Of a stretch of 64,000 bases of DNA, positions 16,831 to 25,124 are shown in pieces. The DNA is from Massilia mucilaginosa (lineage in GTDB: Bacteria; Pseudomonadota; Gammaproteobacteria; Burkholderiales; Burkholderiaceae_D), in assembly GCF_011682145.1 (NCBI RefSeq), contig NZ_WHJH01000024.1:28950-92949 (forward strand). Reading direction: 5' to 3'. Under the pieces are notes generated by a model. The model saw nothing but the letters and a program-made list of their open reading frames with translations, was not told the DNA's origin and did not search any database. Position numbers and translations under genes: made by a program. Every line of letters begins with the position of its first letter. Position 1 is the first letter of the stretch.

Positions 16831-16836
16831 TATAAT
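16831..16836 (+). promoter_or_regulatory. Possible -10 element of the TerC gene
   Basis: A perfect TATAAT lies 74 bases before the start of the TerC-CBS gene, preceded by GG. The region 17 bases further upstream has no good -35 match, so the promoter may need an activator or use a weak -35. Confidence 0.35.
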
Positions 16837-16909
16837 TTCACCCCATTCCGCCTGGCGGTCCAGGATCGGCTTCGACCTTTTACACACTTCATCACGACAG
16901 GCGTTTTAT

Positions 16910-18469
16910 ATGGAATGGTTCTTTGACCCAAATATCTGGGTCGGCTTGCTGACACTGGTGGTACTTGAGATCGTGCTGGGCATCGACAATCTCATTTTTA
17001 TCGCCATCCTTGCCGAAAAGGTTCCGCCCCATCAACGCGACAAGGCCCGCCTGATCGGCCTGTCGCTGGCCATGCTGATGCGGCTCGGCTTGCTGACCAT
17101 GATTTCCTGGATGGTCACCCTGACCGAACCGCTCATTTCCTTGATGGGAAAGGCGGTTTCCGGGCGCGACCTCATCTTGCTGCTCGGCGGGGTCTTCCTG
17201 TTGTTCAAGGCAACCATGGAACTGCACGAGCGGGTCGAGGGAAAAACCCATGTGCACAGCGGGCCCCGCGTGTACGCGAGCCTGGGTGCCGTTATCGCCC
17301 AGATCATCGTGCTCGACGCGGTCTTCTCGCTCGACGCCGTGATCACCGCCGTCGGCATGGTCGATGAGCTGGGCGTGATGATGGCGGCCGTGATCATTTC
17401 CATGGCGGTGATGATCCTCGCGTCCAAGCCGCTGACGCGCTTCGTCAACGCCCATCCCACCGTGGTCGTGCTGTGCCTGAGTTTCCTGTTGATGATCGGC
17501 TTGAGCCTGGTCGCCGAGGGACTCGGGTTCAAGATTCCGAAAGGCTATCTGTATGCCGCGATCGGTTTCTCGATCGTCATCGAATTTTTCAACCAGCTTG
17601 CCCACAAGAACTTCACCAGGAAAGACGCGCACCTGCCCCTGCGTGAGCGCACCGCCGACGCCATCTTGCGCCTGCTGGGAAGCAGGACGCGCGCGGAAGT
17701 GAATCAGGAAGCGGAAAACACGGTCGAGCCCGCCGAAGCGTCCGCCTTCGACAGTGAAGAGCGCAATATGGTCAGCGGCGTCCTGAGCCTGTCGCAGCGC
17801 TCGGTGCGGTCGGTCATGACGACCAGGTCGGACCTGACCTGGATCGATCTGAACGCCAGCGCGGCCACGATCCGGCAACAGGTGCTCGATACGCCCCACA
17901 GCTTTTTCCCGGTGTGCCGGGGCCAGCTCGATGACATTGTCGGGGTGGCAAGGGCGAAAGACCTGATTGCCGATCTGTCCGCGCACGGAAAAATCGACGC
18001 GGCCAGCCTGCGCGATCCGATCATCATGCCGGACTCGGTCGGCGTCCTGAAGGTGATGGACACCCTCAAGCGCTCGCATGGGCAACTGGTCCTGATCGCC
18101 GATGAGTATGGAACGATCCAAGGCCTGGTGACGCCGATCGATATCCTGGAGGCGATCGCCGGCGAATTTCCGGACGAGGATGAGCAGCCTGTCATTCAGG
18201 CAATCGGCAAGGACCAGTGGAAAATCGATGGCACCGCCGACCTGCTGTATCTCCAGCAGGTGCTGCACAGCGACGCGCTGGTATCGGTCGACGATGAATA
18301 CACCTCGCTGGCCGGTTTCATGCTGGAGCGCTTCACTACCCTGCCGCAGGCCGGTGAAACGATCGATGTCGACGGCCTGCGCTTTGAAGTGCTGGAAGTC
18401 GTCGAGCGCCGCATCGCCACGGTGCTGGTGACGCGCCTTTCGCCGGACGGCGAGCCGCAAGCCACATGA
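16910..18469 (+). CDS. TerC-family membrane protein with CBS pair and CorC/HlyC domain
   Basis: A 519-residue protein. Residues 1-245 form the TerC domain with seven or so membrane helices and the metal-binding acidic motifs [13 protein letters not shown] (residues about 17-29) and [17 protein letters not shown] (about 138-154). Then come a charged linker, two CBS motifs (about 290-410; [12 protein letters not shown] and [20 protein letters not shown]) and a C-terminal transporter-associated domain. TerC proteins are linked to manganese export and metal loading of secreted proteins. The CBS pair probably senses an adenine nucleotide. The gene overlaps the following permease gene by 4 bases. 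Confidence 0.9.
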   Translation: MEWFFDPNIWVGLLTLVVLEIVLGIDNLIFIAILAEKVPPHQRDKARLIGLSLAMLMRLGLLTMISWMVTLTEPLISLMGKAVSGRDLILLLGGVFLLFKATMELHERVEGKTHVHSGPRVYASLGAVIAQIIVLDAVFSLDAVITAVGMVDELGVMMAAVIISMAVMILASKPLTRFVNAHPTVVVLCLSFLLMIGLSLVAEGLGFKIPKGYLYAAIGFSIVIEFFNQLAHKNFTRKDAHLPLRERTADAILRLLGSRTRAEVNQEAENTVEPAEASAFDSEERNMVSGVLSLSQRSVRSVMTTRSDLTWIDLNASAATIRQQVLDTPHSFFPVCRGQLDDIVGVARAKDLIADLSAHGKIDAASLRDPIIMPDSVGVLKVMDTLKRSHGQLVLIADEYGTIQGLVTPIDILEAIAGEFPDEDEQPVIQAIGKDQWKIDGTADLLYLQQVLHSDALVSVDDEYTSLAGFMLERFTTLPQAGETIDVDGLRFEVLEVVERRIATVLVTRLSPDGEPQAT

Positions 18470-19554
18470 AAACCGGAGTAGAAGGCATGTCCAGATTTCC
18501 TTTCCTGCCGATCGTCTTTGCGATCGCGCTGGCTTTCCTGCTCCAGCACTTCCTTGGCTCGCTGGCTTGGGCCGGACTGCTGGCGGTGATTACCTGGCCA
18601 CTGCACGAGCGCCTGTTGCAGCGAGGCTGGTCGCGGGTTGCCAGCGCGAGCACGCTGGTCGCGCTGCTGGTGATCACGCTGGCGGGCCCGTCCATCTTCC
18701 TGATCAATACGCTGAGTAATGAACTGGAAACGGTGGAGCGCTTGCTCGGCCAGATCAACCAGACCGGCGTGGCGGCGCCGGAATGGCTGGCGCGCTTGCC
18801 GGTGGTCGCCGAACCGGCGATGAAATGGTGGCAGGAAAACCTGGCGCAGCCGGGCGGGCTGAGCGCCCTGATCCAGACCACGGCGGGCGAATTCGTGCCA
18901 TTCCTGACGGGTACCGCCCGAACGCTGGGCACCACCATCCTGACCAACGCCCTCTACCTGTTCCTGGCCATCCTCACGCTGTTCATCCTGTATTTGCATG
19001 GGCCTGCGGTCGCGCACTATGCCGACCACGCCGGCGAACGCCTGCTGCCGAAGCACTACGCGGCACTGCGCCGCCTGCTGCCGCTGTCGGTGCGCGGCAC
19101 CGCGCTCGGCCTGTGCTCGGTCGCGCTGCTCGAAGGCCTGGTCCTGGGGCTGGCCTACGCGGTAGCGGGAGCGCCTGCTCCGGTCCTGCTCGGCGTCGTC
19201 ACCGGCTACCTTGCGCTCATTCCGGGCGGTGCGCCGCTGGCATTCACCTCGGTCTCGCTGCTGTTGCTGGGCCAGGGCCATGCGGGCGCGGCGCTGGGCT
19301 TGTTCTGCTGGGGCGCCTTCGAGCTGTTTTTGGTCGATAAGTTCGTGCGCCCCAAACTGATTGGCCAGCGCGTCAACCTGCCCTTCCTGGCAGTGCTGTT
19401 CGGTTTGCTTGGCGGGGTCTCGACCATGGGCGTGCTCGGCCTGTTTATCGGCCCGTTCATGATGGCGGTGCTGTTCTGGTGGCTGCGCGGCGGCGAGGCC
19501 GAGCCGGTACCGATGATCGTCCCGGCCGAATCGGATCACGCACCCGTTCCCTGA
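18466..19554 (+). CDS. AI-2E family transporter
   Basis: A membrane protein of 362 residues (or 355 from the ATG at 18487, which has GGAG nine bases upstream). It has paired hydrophobic segments at the N-terminus, a hydrophilic central region (about 85-165), and a C-terminal helical bundle with [36 protein letters not shown] and [14 protein letters not shown], the hallmark end of the family. Members export small molecules or act as Na+(Li+)/H+ antiporters; the autoinducer name is historical. Translational overlap with the TerC gene suggests joint function in ion homeostasis. Confidence 0.85.
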   Translation: MKTGVEGMSRFPFLPIVFAIALAFLLQHFLGSLAWAGLLAVITWPLHERLLQRGWSRVASASTLVALLVITLAGPSIFLINTLSNELETVERLLGQINQTGVAAPEWLARLPVVAEPAMKWWQENLAQPGGLSALIQTTAGEFVPFLTGTARTLGTTILTNALYLFLAILTLFILYLHGPAVAHYADHAGERLLPKHYAALRRLLPLSVRGTALGLCSVALLEGLVLGLAYAVAGAPAPVLLGVVTGYLALIPGGAPLAFTSVSLLLLGQGHAGAALGLFCWGAFELFLVDKFVRPKLIGQRVNLPFLAVLFGLLGGVSTMGVLGLFIGPFMMAVLFWWLRGGEAEPVPMIVPAESDHAPVP

Positions 19555-19559
19555 TTCCA

Positions 19560-19587
19560 TTCGCCGCCGGCGCTCGCCGGCGGCGAA
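19560..19587 (+). terminator. Strong hairpin after the TerC/AI-2E genes
   Basis: TTCGCCGCCGG (19560-19570) pairs perfectly with CCGGCGGCGAA (19577-19587) around a 6-base loop, starting 6 bases after the stop codon. There is no following T-run. It is positioned as an operon-ending hairpin. Confidence 0.5.
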
Positions 19588-19872
19588 TGCGGGCGCGCGC
19601 AACGGTCGCCGTTTTCCGCCTTCAGCGTCAATATGGGTGCGCGATTCGTCGCGCCCTTCCAACACTTCCTCACAAAAAACCACCAAAGTGGATGGTAACG
19701 TTTCCAGATTGTCATATGTGCATGTTATAAAGATGCAAATTGAATGCAGTGCAATCAGGAAACTGCACACCGTCAGGGTGGCCGGTCGCCCTGGACAAAA
19801 CAAGAGAAGCATGCCGCCCGGCCCTGCGCTGGCGGCATCACTTTTAATGAAGTCCGACAAAACGAGGTAAAC

Positions 19873-22800
19873 ATGAGGTATTCAACATCGGGCGCTCGCC
19901 GGCAAGGCGCGTCGCAGGGACAGCTGCGCAAGCTGTCAGTCCAGGGGCTTCCCCTTGCCCTGACGTTGCTGCTGGCCGCTTGCGGCGGCAATGGCAACGG
20001 TGGCGGCGACGCGGCCCCATCGGGCCAGGGCAGCATGAGCGGCACATCGCGCATGGTCGCGGCAGCGGCGGCGGAAACCGCCCTCACCCCCGTCACCGCC
20101 AGCGCCAGTTCGGCCGAGCGGCCCGACCTGGCCGGTGCCGCCGCCATCGACCACAACGACAAAACGCGCTGGGGCAGCGGCTTTGGCGACGGCGAATCGC
20201 TCACGCTCGACTTCGGCAAGTCCGAACTCATCAGCCGGGTGCGGATCGACTGGGAAAACGCCCATGCCAGTGCCTACCTCTTGCAAGTGTCGGACGACAA
20301 CGCCAACTGGACCACGATCAAGACCGTGAGCGACAGCCAGGGCGGCACCGAAGACATCGCCGGCCTTAACGGCAAAGGCCGCTATCTGCGCATGCAGGGC
20401 GTCAAGCGCTCCTCGCAGTACGGCTATTCGATCTTTGAAATCCAGGCGTTTTCGGGCTCGCCGCTGCCAACCACCCCGACGCCGACCCAGCCCCCCGCCC
20501 CCGGCCCGGCAGATCCAGGCCAGCCCGGCGTGGCCATCAAGCCGGTCGCCGCGAGCTCGTCGCCGGTGGAAAACCAGGGCATGTCGGCCGCCATGACGAT
20601 CGACGGCAAAGCCGCCACGCGCTGGGCCAGCAAGGCCGAAGACGGCGCCTGGATCGCGTTCGACTTCGGCGTCAAGACGCAAGTCGGCTACATGAAGCTG
20701 CAATGGGAAAACGCCTACGGCAAGCAGTACGAACTGCGCGTGTCGGACGACGGCCAGAACTGGACCGCTCTGCGCAGCGTCAGCAATGGCCGCGGCGGCA
20801 TCGAAGAGTTCTTCAATCTCGGTGTCAACGCCCGCTTCATCCGCCTGCAGGGCGTGGCGCGCGCCAGCCAGTACGGCTACTCGCTGTTCGAAGTCGAATT
20901 CAAGAGCCCGGGCAGCGACAACACCGTGCCGCCGGCGGTCACCTCGGCCCATCCCTTCCCCGCCAACGGCAGTGCGATGAGCCCGCTGCCAGCGGCGGCC
21001 GAACCGCTCGAAACGCTGCAGTTCACCCTGCCCGACGGCACCCTGGTCACCCGCTTCGGCGCGCGCGGCCTGGCCCGTCACGGGCGCGAGCGTGGCGAGG
21101 ACTGGAACGAGATCGGCGAAGGCCCGAACGAAACGGTCGACCCGGCCACCGGCCTGGCCGTCAACAAAGGCCCGGGCAACTACCTCACCTTCGTGCCGCA
21201 ATACTTCAAGAACCGCACCTGGGGCGTCGAAATCATCGACAACAGCCGCGTGGCCGGCGTCACCAAGCCGCAGCTGATCGTCAACCAGTACACGCAGACC
21301 GACTTTCTGTCGGGCGGGATCGCCTTCTTCCGTGCCTTCGACCGGCCCGGCGTAACCGGCTACGGCTGGATGAATCCCGGCGAACTGGTCGACCGCAGCG
21401 TGGCCCAGTGCGCACCGGTCGCCTACCCCGCCAACAGCAAGCTGACCAATGCCAACGGCATCAACGGCGCCTGCACCCTGCTGGTCAAGGGCTATCCGGG
21501 CCACGGCGGCATCGACGCCAACGGCATGCCGAACGGTAAGAGCGTGCCGGGACGCGCGCTGGTCGCCGGCGACATCATCGAGGTCTCGCCGTCGTTCTTC
21601 TCGACCAAGGAGTCGATGGCCGCCAAGGGCGACACCGGCGGCATCCGCTATTACTCCTACGAGTGGGTGTACGTGGTCGGCGCGGGCCTGAAACCGTGGT
21701 ACGGCGTGCAGCCGCGCCTGAACTCGGTGCCGCTGCCGGAAGAGACCCTGTCCGGCGGCCAGGGCTCGATTTCGTACAACTACACCGACAACGGCCTGTT
21801 CATGTTCCAGCAGCCGCACAACAACGTCGGCATGCAGAACATGCAGCGTTTCGTCGAAGGCCGGCGCCTGGTGCATACCAGCTTCCTGAGCGGCGACCAT
21901 AACGAGGGCGGCAACGACCGCTACCTGCCGGCGGTCGGCCTGCAAGGCCAGCGCTACAACCAGTCCGCCTGTATCGCCTGCCACGTCAACAACGGCCGCA
22001 GCCCGGCACCGGCCGCACTGGGCCAGCGCCTCGACAGCATGTCGGTGCGGGTGGCAAGCACCGGCGCCAACGGCCAGCAACTGCCGCATCCGCTGTACGG
22101 CACCGCGGTCCAGATGAACGCCGTGTCGCCAACCGGCAGCGCGCAGAACTGGGGCATGGGCGCGCGCGTGTCCGGCTTCGAGACGCGCTCGGTCAAGCTG
22201 GCCGACGGCACCACGGTCGAACTGCGCAAGCCGACGCTCGGCTTCGAAGGTCCGGTGCCAAGCGCCTTTTCGCTGCGCGCGGCCCAGCCGATGATCGGTA
22301 CCGGCCTGCTCGAAGCGATTCCGGAAGCCGATATCCTGGCGCGCGCGGCCCAGCCGGCCGACGCCGACGGGGTCAAGGGCACGGCCAACTTCGTGTTCGA
22401 TCCGGAAAGCGGCGCCGTGCGCCTGGGGCGTTTCGGCTGGAAGGCATCGAAGGCGACCCTGCGTCACCAGAGCGCCGACGCGCTGCTGCTCGACATGTCG
22501 GTCACCTCGCCGGTGTATCCGAACCGCGGCTGCGCCTTTGACCCAGCCGGTTGCGCAACGAAAGGTGCGCAGAAGGGCATCATCGAGTCCGACCTGAAAT
22601 CGATCGCGCAGTACCTGGCCCTGGTCGGCGTGCCGGCCCAGCGCAGCGTTGCCAGCGGCTTTCCGAAGGGCGTGGCGGCGCTCGACGAGCACCGTGTCGA
22701 CGCCCAGCAGATCAGCGCCGGCGGCAAGCTGTTCCAGGGCATGCGCTGCGCCGCCTGCCATACGGTGCAGATGAAAACCGGTGCCGGCCACCTGTTCGCC

Positions 22801-23115
22801 GAGCTGCGCAACCAGACCATCCGTCCGTACACCGACATGCTGCTGCATGACATGGGCGCCGGACTGGCGGACAAGTTCGCCGAAGGCCAGGCTAAGGGCA
22901 ATATGTGGCGTACCGCGCCACTGTGGGGCATCGGCTACACCGATATGGTCATGGGCAAGGAAGGCAAGGTCGGCTATCTGCACGATGGCCGCGCGCGCAA
23001 CCTGACCGAGGCGATCCTGTGGCACGGCGGCGAAGCCGACCGCTCGCGCCAGCGTTTCGAGGCGCTGTCGGGGCAGGACCGGGAGGCGCTGCTGGCGTTC
23101 CTCAAGTCGCTGTAA
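19873..23115 (+). CDS. Lipoprotein with two discoidin-like domains and a di-haem oxidoreductase domain
   Basis: A 1080-residue secreted lipoprotein: signal sequence LPLALTLLLAACGG with lipidated Cys near residue 36. Two F5/8-type C (discoidin-like) carbohydrate-binding repeats follow, about residues 65-190 and 220-345; both contain a segment like LDFGKSELISRVRIDWENA and end in QYGYSIFEI or QYGYSLFEV. The large C-terminal part (about 370-1080) is a di-haem oxidoreductase of the DUF1111 type with haem c sites C700-I-A-C-H and C959-A-A-C-H. A Pro/Thr linker joins the discoidin repeats. The ATG at 19873 has GAGG upstream. The protein probably does extracellular redox chemistry while attached to a polysaccharide, but the substrate is unknown. 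Confidence 0.85.
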   Translation: MRYSTSGARRQGASQGQLRKLSVQGLPLALTLLLAACGGNGNGGGDAAPSGQGSMSGTSRMVAAAAAETALTPVTASASSAERPDLAGAAAIDHNDKTRWGSGFGDGESLTLDFGKSELISRVRIDWENAHASAYLLQVSDDNANWTTIKTVSDSQGGTEDIAGLNGKGRYLRMQGVKRSSQYGYSIFEIQAFSGSPLPTTPTPTQPPAPGPADPGQPGVAIKPVAASSSPVENQGMSAAMTIDGKAATRWASKAEDGAWIAFDFGVKTQVGYMKLQWENAYGKQYELRVSDDGQNWTALRSVSNGRGGIEEFFNLGVNARFIRLQGVARASQYGYSLFEVEFKSPGSDNTVPPAVTSAHPFPANGSAMSPLPAAAEPLETLQFTLPDGTLVTRFGARGLARHGRERGEDWNEIGEGPNETVDPATGLAVNKGPGNYLTFVPQYFKNRTWGVEIIDNSRVAGVTKPQLIVNQYTQTDFLSGGIAFFRAFDRPGVTGYGWMNPGELVDRSVAQCAPVAYPANSKLTNANGINGACTLLVKGYPGHGGIDANGMPNGKSVPGRALVAGDIIEVSPSFFSTKESMAAKGDTGGIRYYSYEWVYVVGAGLKPWYGVQPRLNSVPLPEETLSGGQGSISYNYTDNGLFMFQQPHNNVGMQNMQRFVEGRRLVHTSFLSGDHNEGGNDRYLPAVGLQGQRYNQSACIACHVNNGRSPAPAALGQRLDSMSVRVASTGANGQQLPHPLYGTAVQMNAVSPTGSAQNWGMGARVSGFETRSVKLADGTTVELRKPTLGFEGPVPSAFSLRAAQPMIGTGLLEAIPEADILARAAQPADADGVKGTANFVFDPESGAVRLGRFGWKASKATLRHQSADALLLDMSVTSPVYPNRGCAFDPAGCATKGAQKGIIESDLKSIAQYLALVGVPAQRSVASGFPKGVAALDEHRVDAQQISAGGKLFQGMRCAACHTVQMKTGAGHLFAELRNQTIRPYTDMLLHDMGAGLADKFAEGQAKGNMWRTAPLWGIGYTDMVMGKEGKVGYLHDGRARNLTEAILWHGGEADRSRQRFEALSGQDREALLAFLKSL

Positions 23116-23140
23116 TCATTTAATCGCCCTGGCAATGGCA

Positions 23141-23178
23141 AGAGCGCCGGACGGGTTACTGTCCGGCGCTCTTTCTAT
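23141..23178 (+). terminator. Rho-independent terminator after the di-haem lipoprotein gene
   Basis: AGAGCGCCGGAC (23141-23152) and GTCCGGCGCTCT (23161-23172) form a perfect 12-base stem with an 8-base loop, followed by TTCTAT. It lies 25 bases after the stop codon. Confidence 0.85.
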
Positions 23179-23266
23179 ATAGGCGCGGGTCGATTAAGAT
23201 CTGTCTCTGCGGCATATTTACAGATGCTATCGACAAATCAGAACAATTTCATCGCGGTAATCATCC

Positions 23267-23761
23267 ATGAAGCCGGTGTATATCAACTATGTTGCGTGCG
23301 TCATGGCGTTCCTGGCGCTCGGGCTGTATGACGTAAAGGACAACTTCAAGGGACTGTTCAGTGGCATGGCGTTGATGCTGCTGCTGTTGGCCGCGATTGT
23401 CGGGTCGGCGTCAAGAGGCCGGTTCTTTGCCAACTGGAAGCTGTTTTTCACCGGACTGTTCGGGTTTGTGTTGAGTACCTTCGTCGGCTCGATGTTCAAT
23501 CCCGCTGTCGAACGGGCGGCGACAGCGGTGGTAGCGTCCATTTATGACTACAAGAAGCAGACGGGCGTTTATCCCGACTCCTTGATGCAAGTCGCCGTCG
23601 CCGACAATATCAAGGATATGTCGAAGAATAGAATCAAATACGGCTCCCGGGTTCACTACCTGCGCATGGACGATGGCTTTTATCTGGGCTATGACACCTA
23701 CGCATTCAATGGCCGGGCGTGGGACATGGAAAAGAAGGCGTTTGTCGAGGTGATCGATTGA
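23267..23761 (+). CDS. Small membrane protein of unknown function
   Basis: A 164-residue protein with three hydrophobic segments in the first 75 residues (MKPVYINYVACVMAFLALGL, then FSGMALMLLLLAAIVG and FFTGLFGFVLSTFVG), followed by a soluble C-terminal domain of about 85 residues. The latter (VVASIYDYKKQTGVYPDSL ... YDTYAFNGRAWDMEKKAF) resembles the periplasmic part of pilin-like or type II secretion-associated proteins in which Tyr-Pro-Asp follows a short helix, though this is only a likeness. It is not in an evident operon. Confidence 0.6.
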   Translation: MKPVYINYVACVMAFLALGLYDVKDNFKGLFSGMALMLLLLAAIVGSASRGRFFANWKLFFTGLFGFVLSTFVGSMFNPAVERAATAVVASIYDYKKQTGVYPDSLMQVAVADNIKDMSKNRIKYGSRVHYLRMDDGFYLGYDTYAFNGRAWDMEKKAFVEVID

Positions 23762-23786
23762 CGAGCGGGCGCACGCCGAAATAGGG

Positions 23787-23866
23787 TATACTTCGCGCTG
23801 GGTGTCCACACGTCCGTGTGGCAGGTTTTGCGATGGTCGGGCCGCCACGCGGTTTTCTTGCGACCT
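23787..23866 (+). ncRNA. Candidate structured 5' leader of nhaA
   Basis: The 80 bases before the nhaA start begin with TATACT (possible -10) and then carry a perfect hairpin CCACAC-GTCC-GTGTGG, and a longer GGTCG...CGACC pairing that reaches the start codon region. Two similar segments, GGTTTTGCGA and GGTTTTCTTGCGA, occur within it. Conserved leader RNAs, including a sodium riboswitch class, are known upstream of nhaA genes in bacteria. I cannot match this leader to a published consensus, so the call is only that it is short, structured and well placed. Confidence 0.3.
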
Positions 23867-25111
23867 ATGAATCCACACTCCTCCCCTACTGTTTCCAAAT
23901 CCCTCTCCAAGAGTTTCAAGGAGTTCTTTGCTTCGAGCAAAGCCGGTGGCATTGTCCTCATTGTGTGCACCCTGGTATCGCTGGTGCTGGCCAATTCGGC
24001 TGCCGGTCCCGACTATCTGGCTTTCTGGCACATCAAGCTGGCCGGAATGAGCGTCGAGCACTGGATTAACGATGCGCTGATGGCGATCTTCTTCCTGCTG
24101 ATCGGGCTCGAACTCGAACGCGAGCTGTATAACGGCGAGCTGTCCAACTTCAAGAATGCGCTGCTGCCGATCGTGGCGGCGGTGGGCGGCATTTGCGTGC
24201 CGGCGCTGATCCATTTTGCTTTCAATAACGGCTCGCCCACGCAAGCCGGCATCGGCATTCCGATGGCGACCGATATCGCCTTCGCCCTCGGCGTGCTGGC
24301 CCTGCTGGGCAGCCGCGTGCCGGCCTCGCTCAAGATTTTCCTGACCGCACTGGCCGTCATGGACGACCTGGGCGCGATTATCGTGATCGCCGTGTTTTAC
24401 ACCGCGCAATTGTCGGTGCCGTATCTGCTTGGGGCCATCGCCATGTTCGGGGTGCTGCTGTGCATGAACCGATTTTTGCGCATCATGGCGCTGGCGCCGT
24501 ATCTGCTCGGCGGCGCCATCATGTGGTTCCTGATGCTCAAATCGGGCGTGCATGCGACCATCGCCGGCGTGCTGCTGGCCTTCGCCATTCCCTTCTCCGC
24601 CAAACAGGACGATCAGGACTCGCCATCGCACCGGCTTGAACATTTCCTGCACAAGCCGGTCGCGTTCATCATCTTGCCGATTTTTGCCTTGGCCAACACC
24701 GGCATCATCATCGCGTCGGGCTGGACCGCCGACCTGGCGTCGGCCAACAGCCTGGGCATCCTGGCCGGCCTGGTGATCGGCAAGCCGCTTGGCATCACCG
24801 TGTTTTGCCTGGCGGCGGTGACGGTGGGCATCTGCCGCCTCCCGCTGGACCTTGCCTGGCGCCATGTGTTCGGCGCGGGATTGCTGGGCGGGATCGGCTT
24901 TACGATGTCGATTTTCATCACCAACCTGGCCTTCGTTGGTCAGGCCGAGGTGGTCAACGCGTCGAAGATGGCGATTTTGCTGGCCTCGCTGGTGGCAGGC
25001 GTGATCGGTTTCACGTGGCTCAAGATATTCGGCAAGCCGCAGGCCGGCGACAGCGACCTCGATACCCTCGATTTCGAGGAAGATCCAGCCGCGTCACCCG
25101 CGAAGGCGTGA
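23867..25111 (+). CDS. nhaA: Na+/H+ antiporter NhaA
   Basis: A 414-residue inner-membrane antiporter exchanging Na+ (or Li+) for protons. Signature segments: INDALMAIFFLLIGLELERE near residue 65, GIGIPMATDIAFALGVLALLG near 130, and ALAVMDDLGAIIVIAVFYT near 160, where the paired aspartates of MDDLGA are the ion-binding residues. The C-terminal half has FALANTGI and GFTMSIFITNLAF. I chose the ATG at 23867; the frame is open further upstream to 23816, but that part overlaps a predicted RNA hairpin. It converges on the AAA ATPase gene with only 13 bases between stops. Confidence 0.93.
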   Translation: MNPHSSPTVSKSLSKSFKEFFASSKAGGIVLIVCTLVSLVLANSAAGPDYLAFWHIKLAGMSVEHWINDALMAIFFLLIGLELERELYNGELSNFKNALLPIVAAVGGICVPALIHFAFNNGSPTQAGIGIPMATDIAFALGVLALLGSRVPASLKIFLTALAVMDDLGAIIVIAVFYTAQLSVPYLLGAIAMFGVLLCMNRFLRIMALAPYLLGGAIMWFLMLKSGVHATIAGVLLAFAIPFSAKQDDQDSPSHRLEHFLHKPVAFIILPIFALANTGIIIASGWTADLASANSLGILAGLVIGKPLGITVFCLAAVTVGICRLPLDLAWRHVFGAGLLGGIGFTMSIFITNLAFVGQAEVVNASKMAILLASLVAGVIGFTWLKIFGKPQAGDSDLDTLDFEEDPAASPAKA

Positions 25112-25124
25112 CGCGGCCCTGGCC

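Noticed and set aside
19936..23025. A 1029-codon minus-strand frame opposite the di-haem lipoprotein
   Set aside because: Its His/Arg/Ala/Gly-rich composition and lack of any motif mark it as the antisense of a GC-rich gene.
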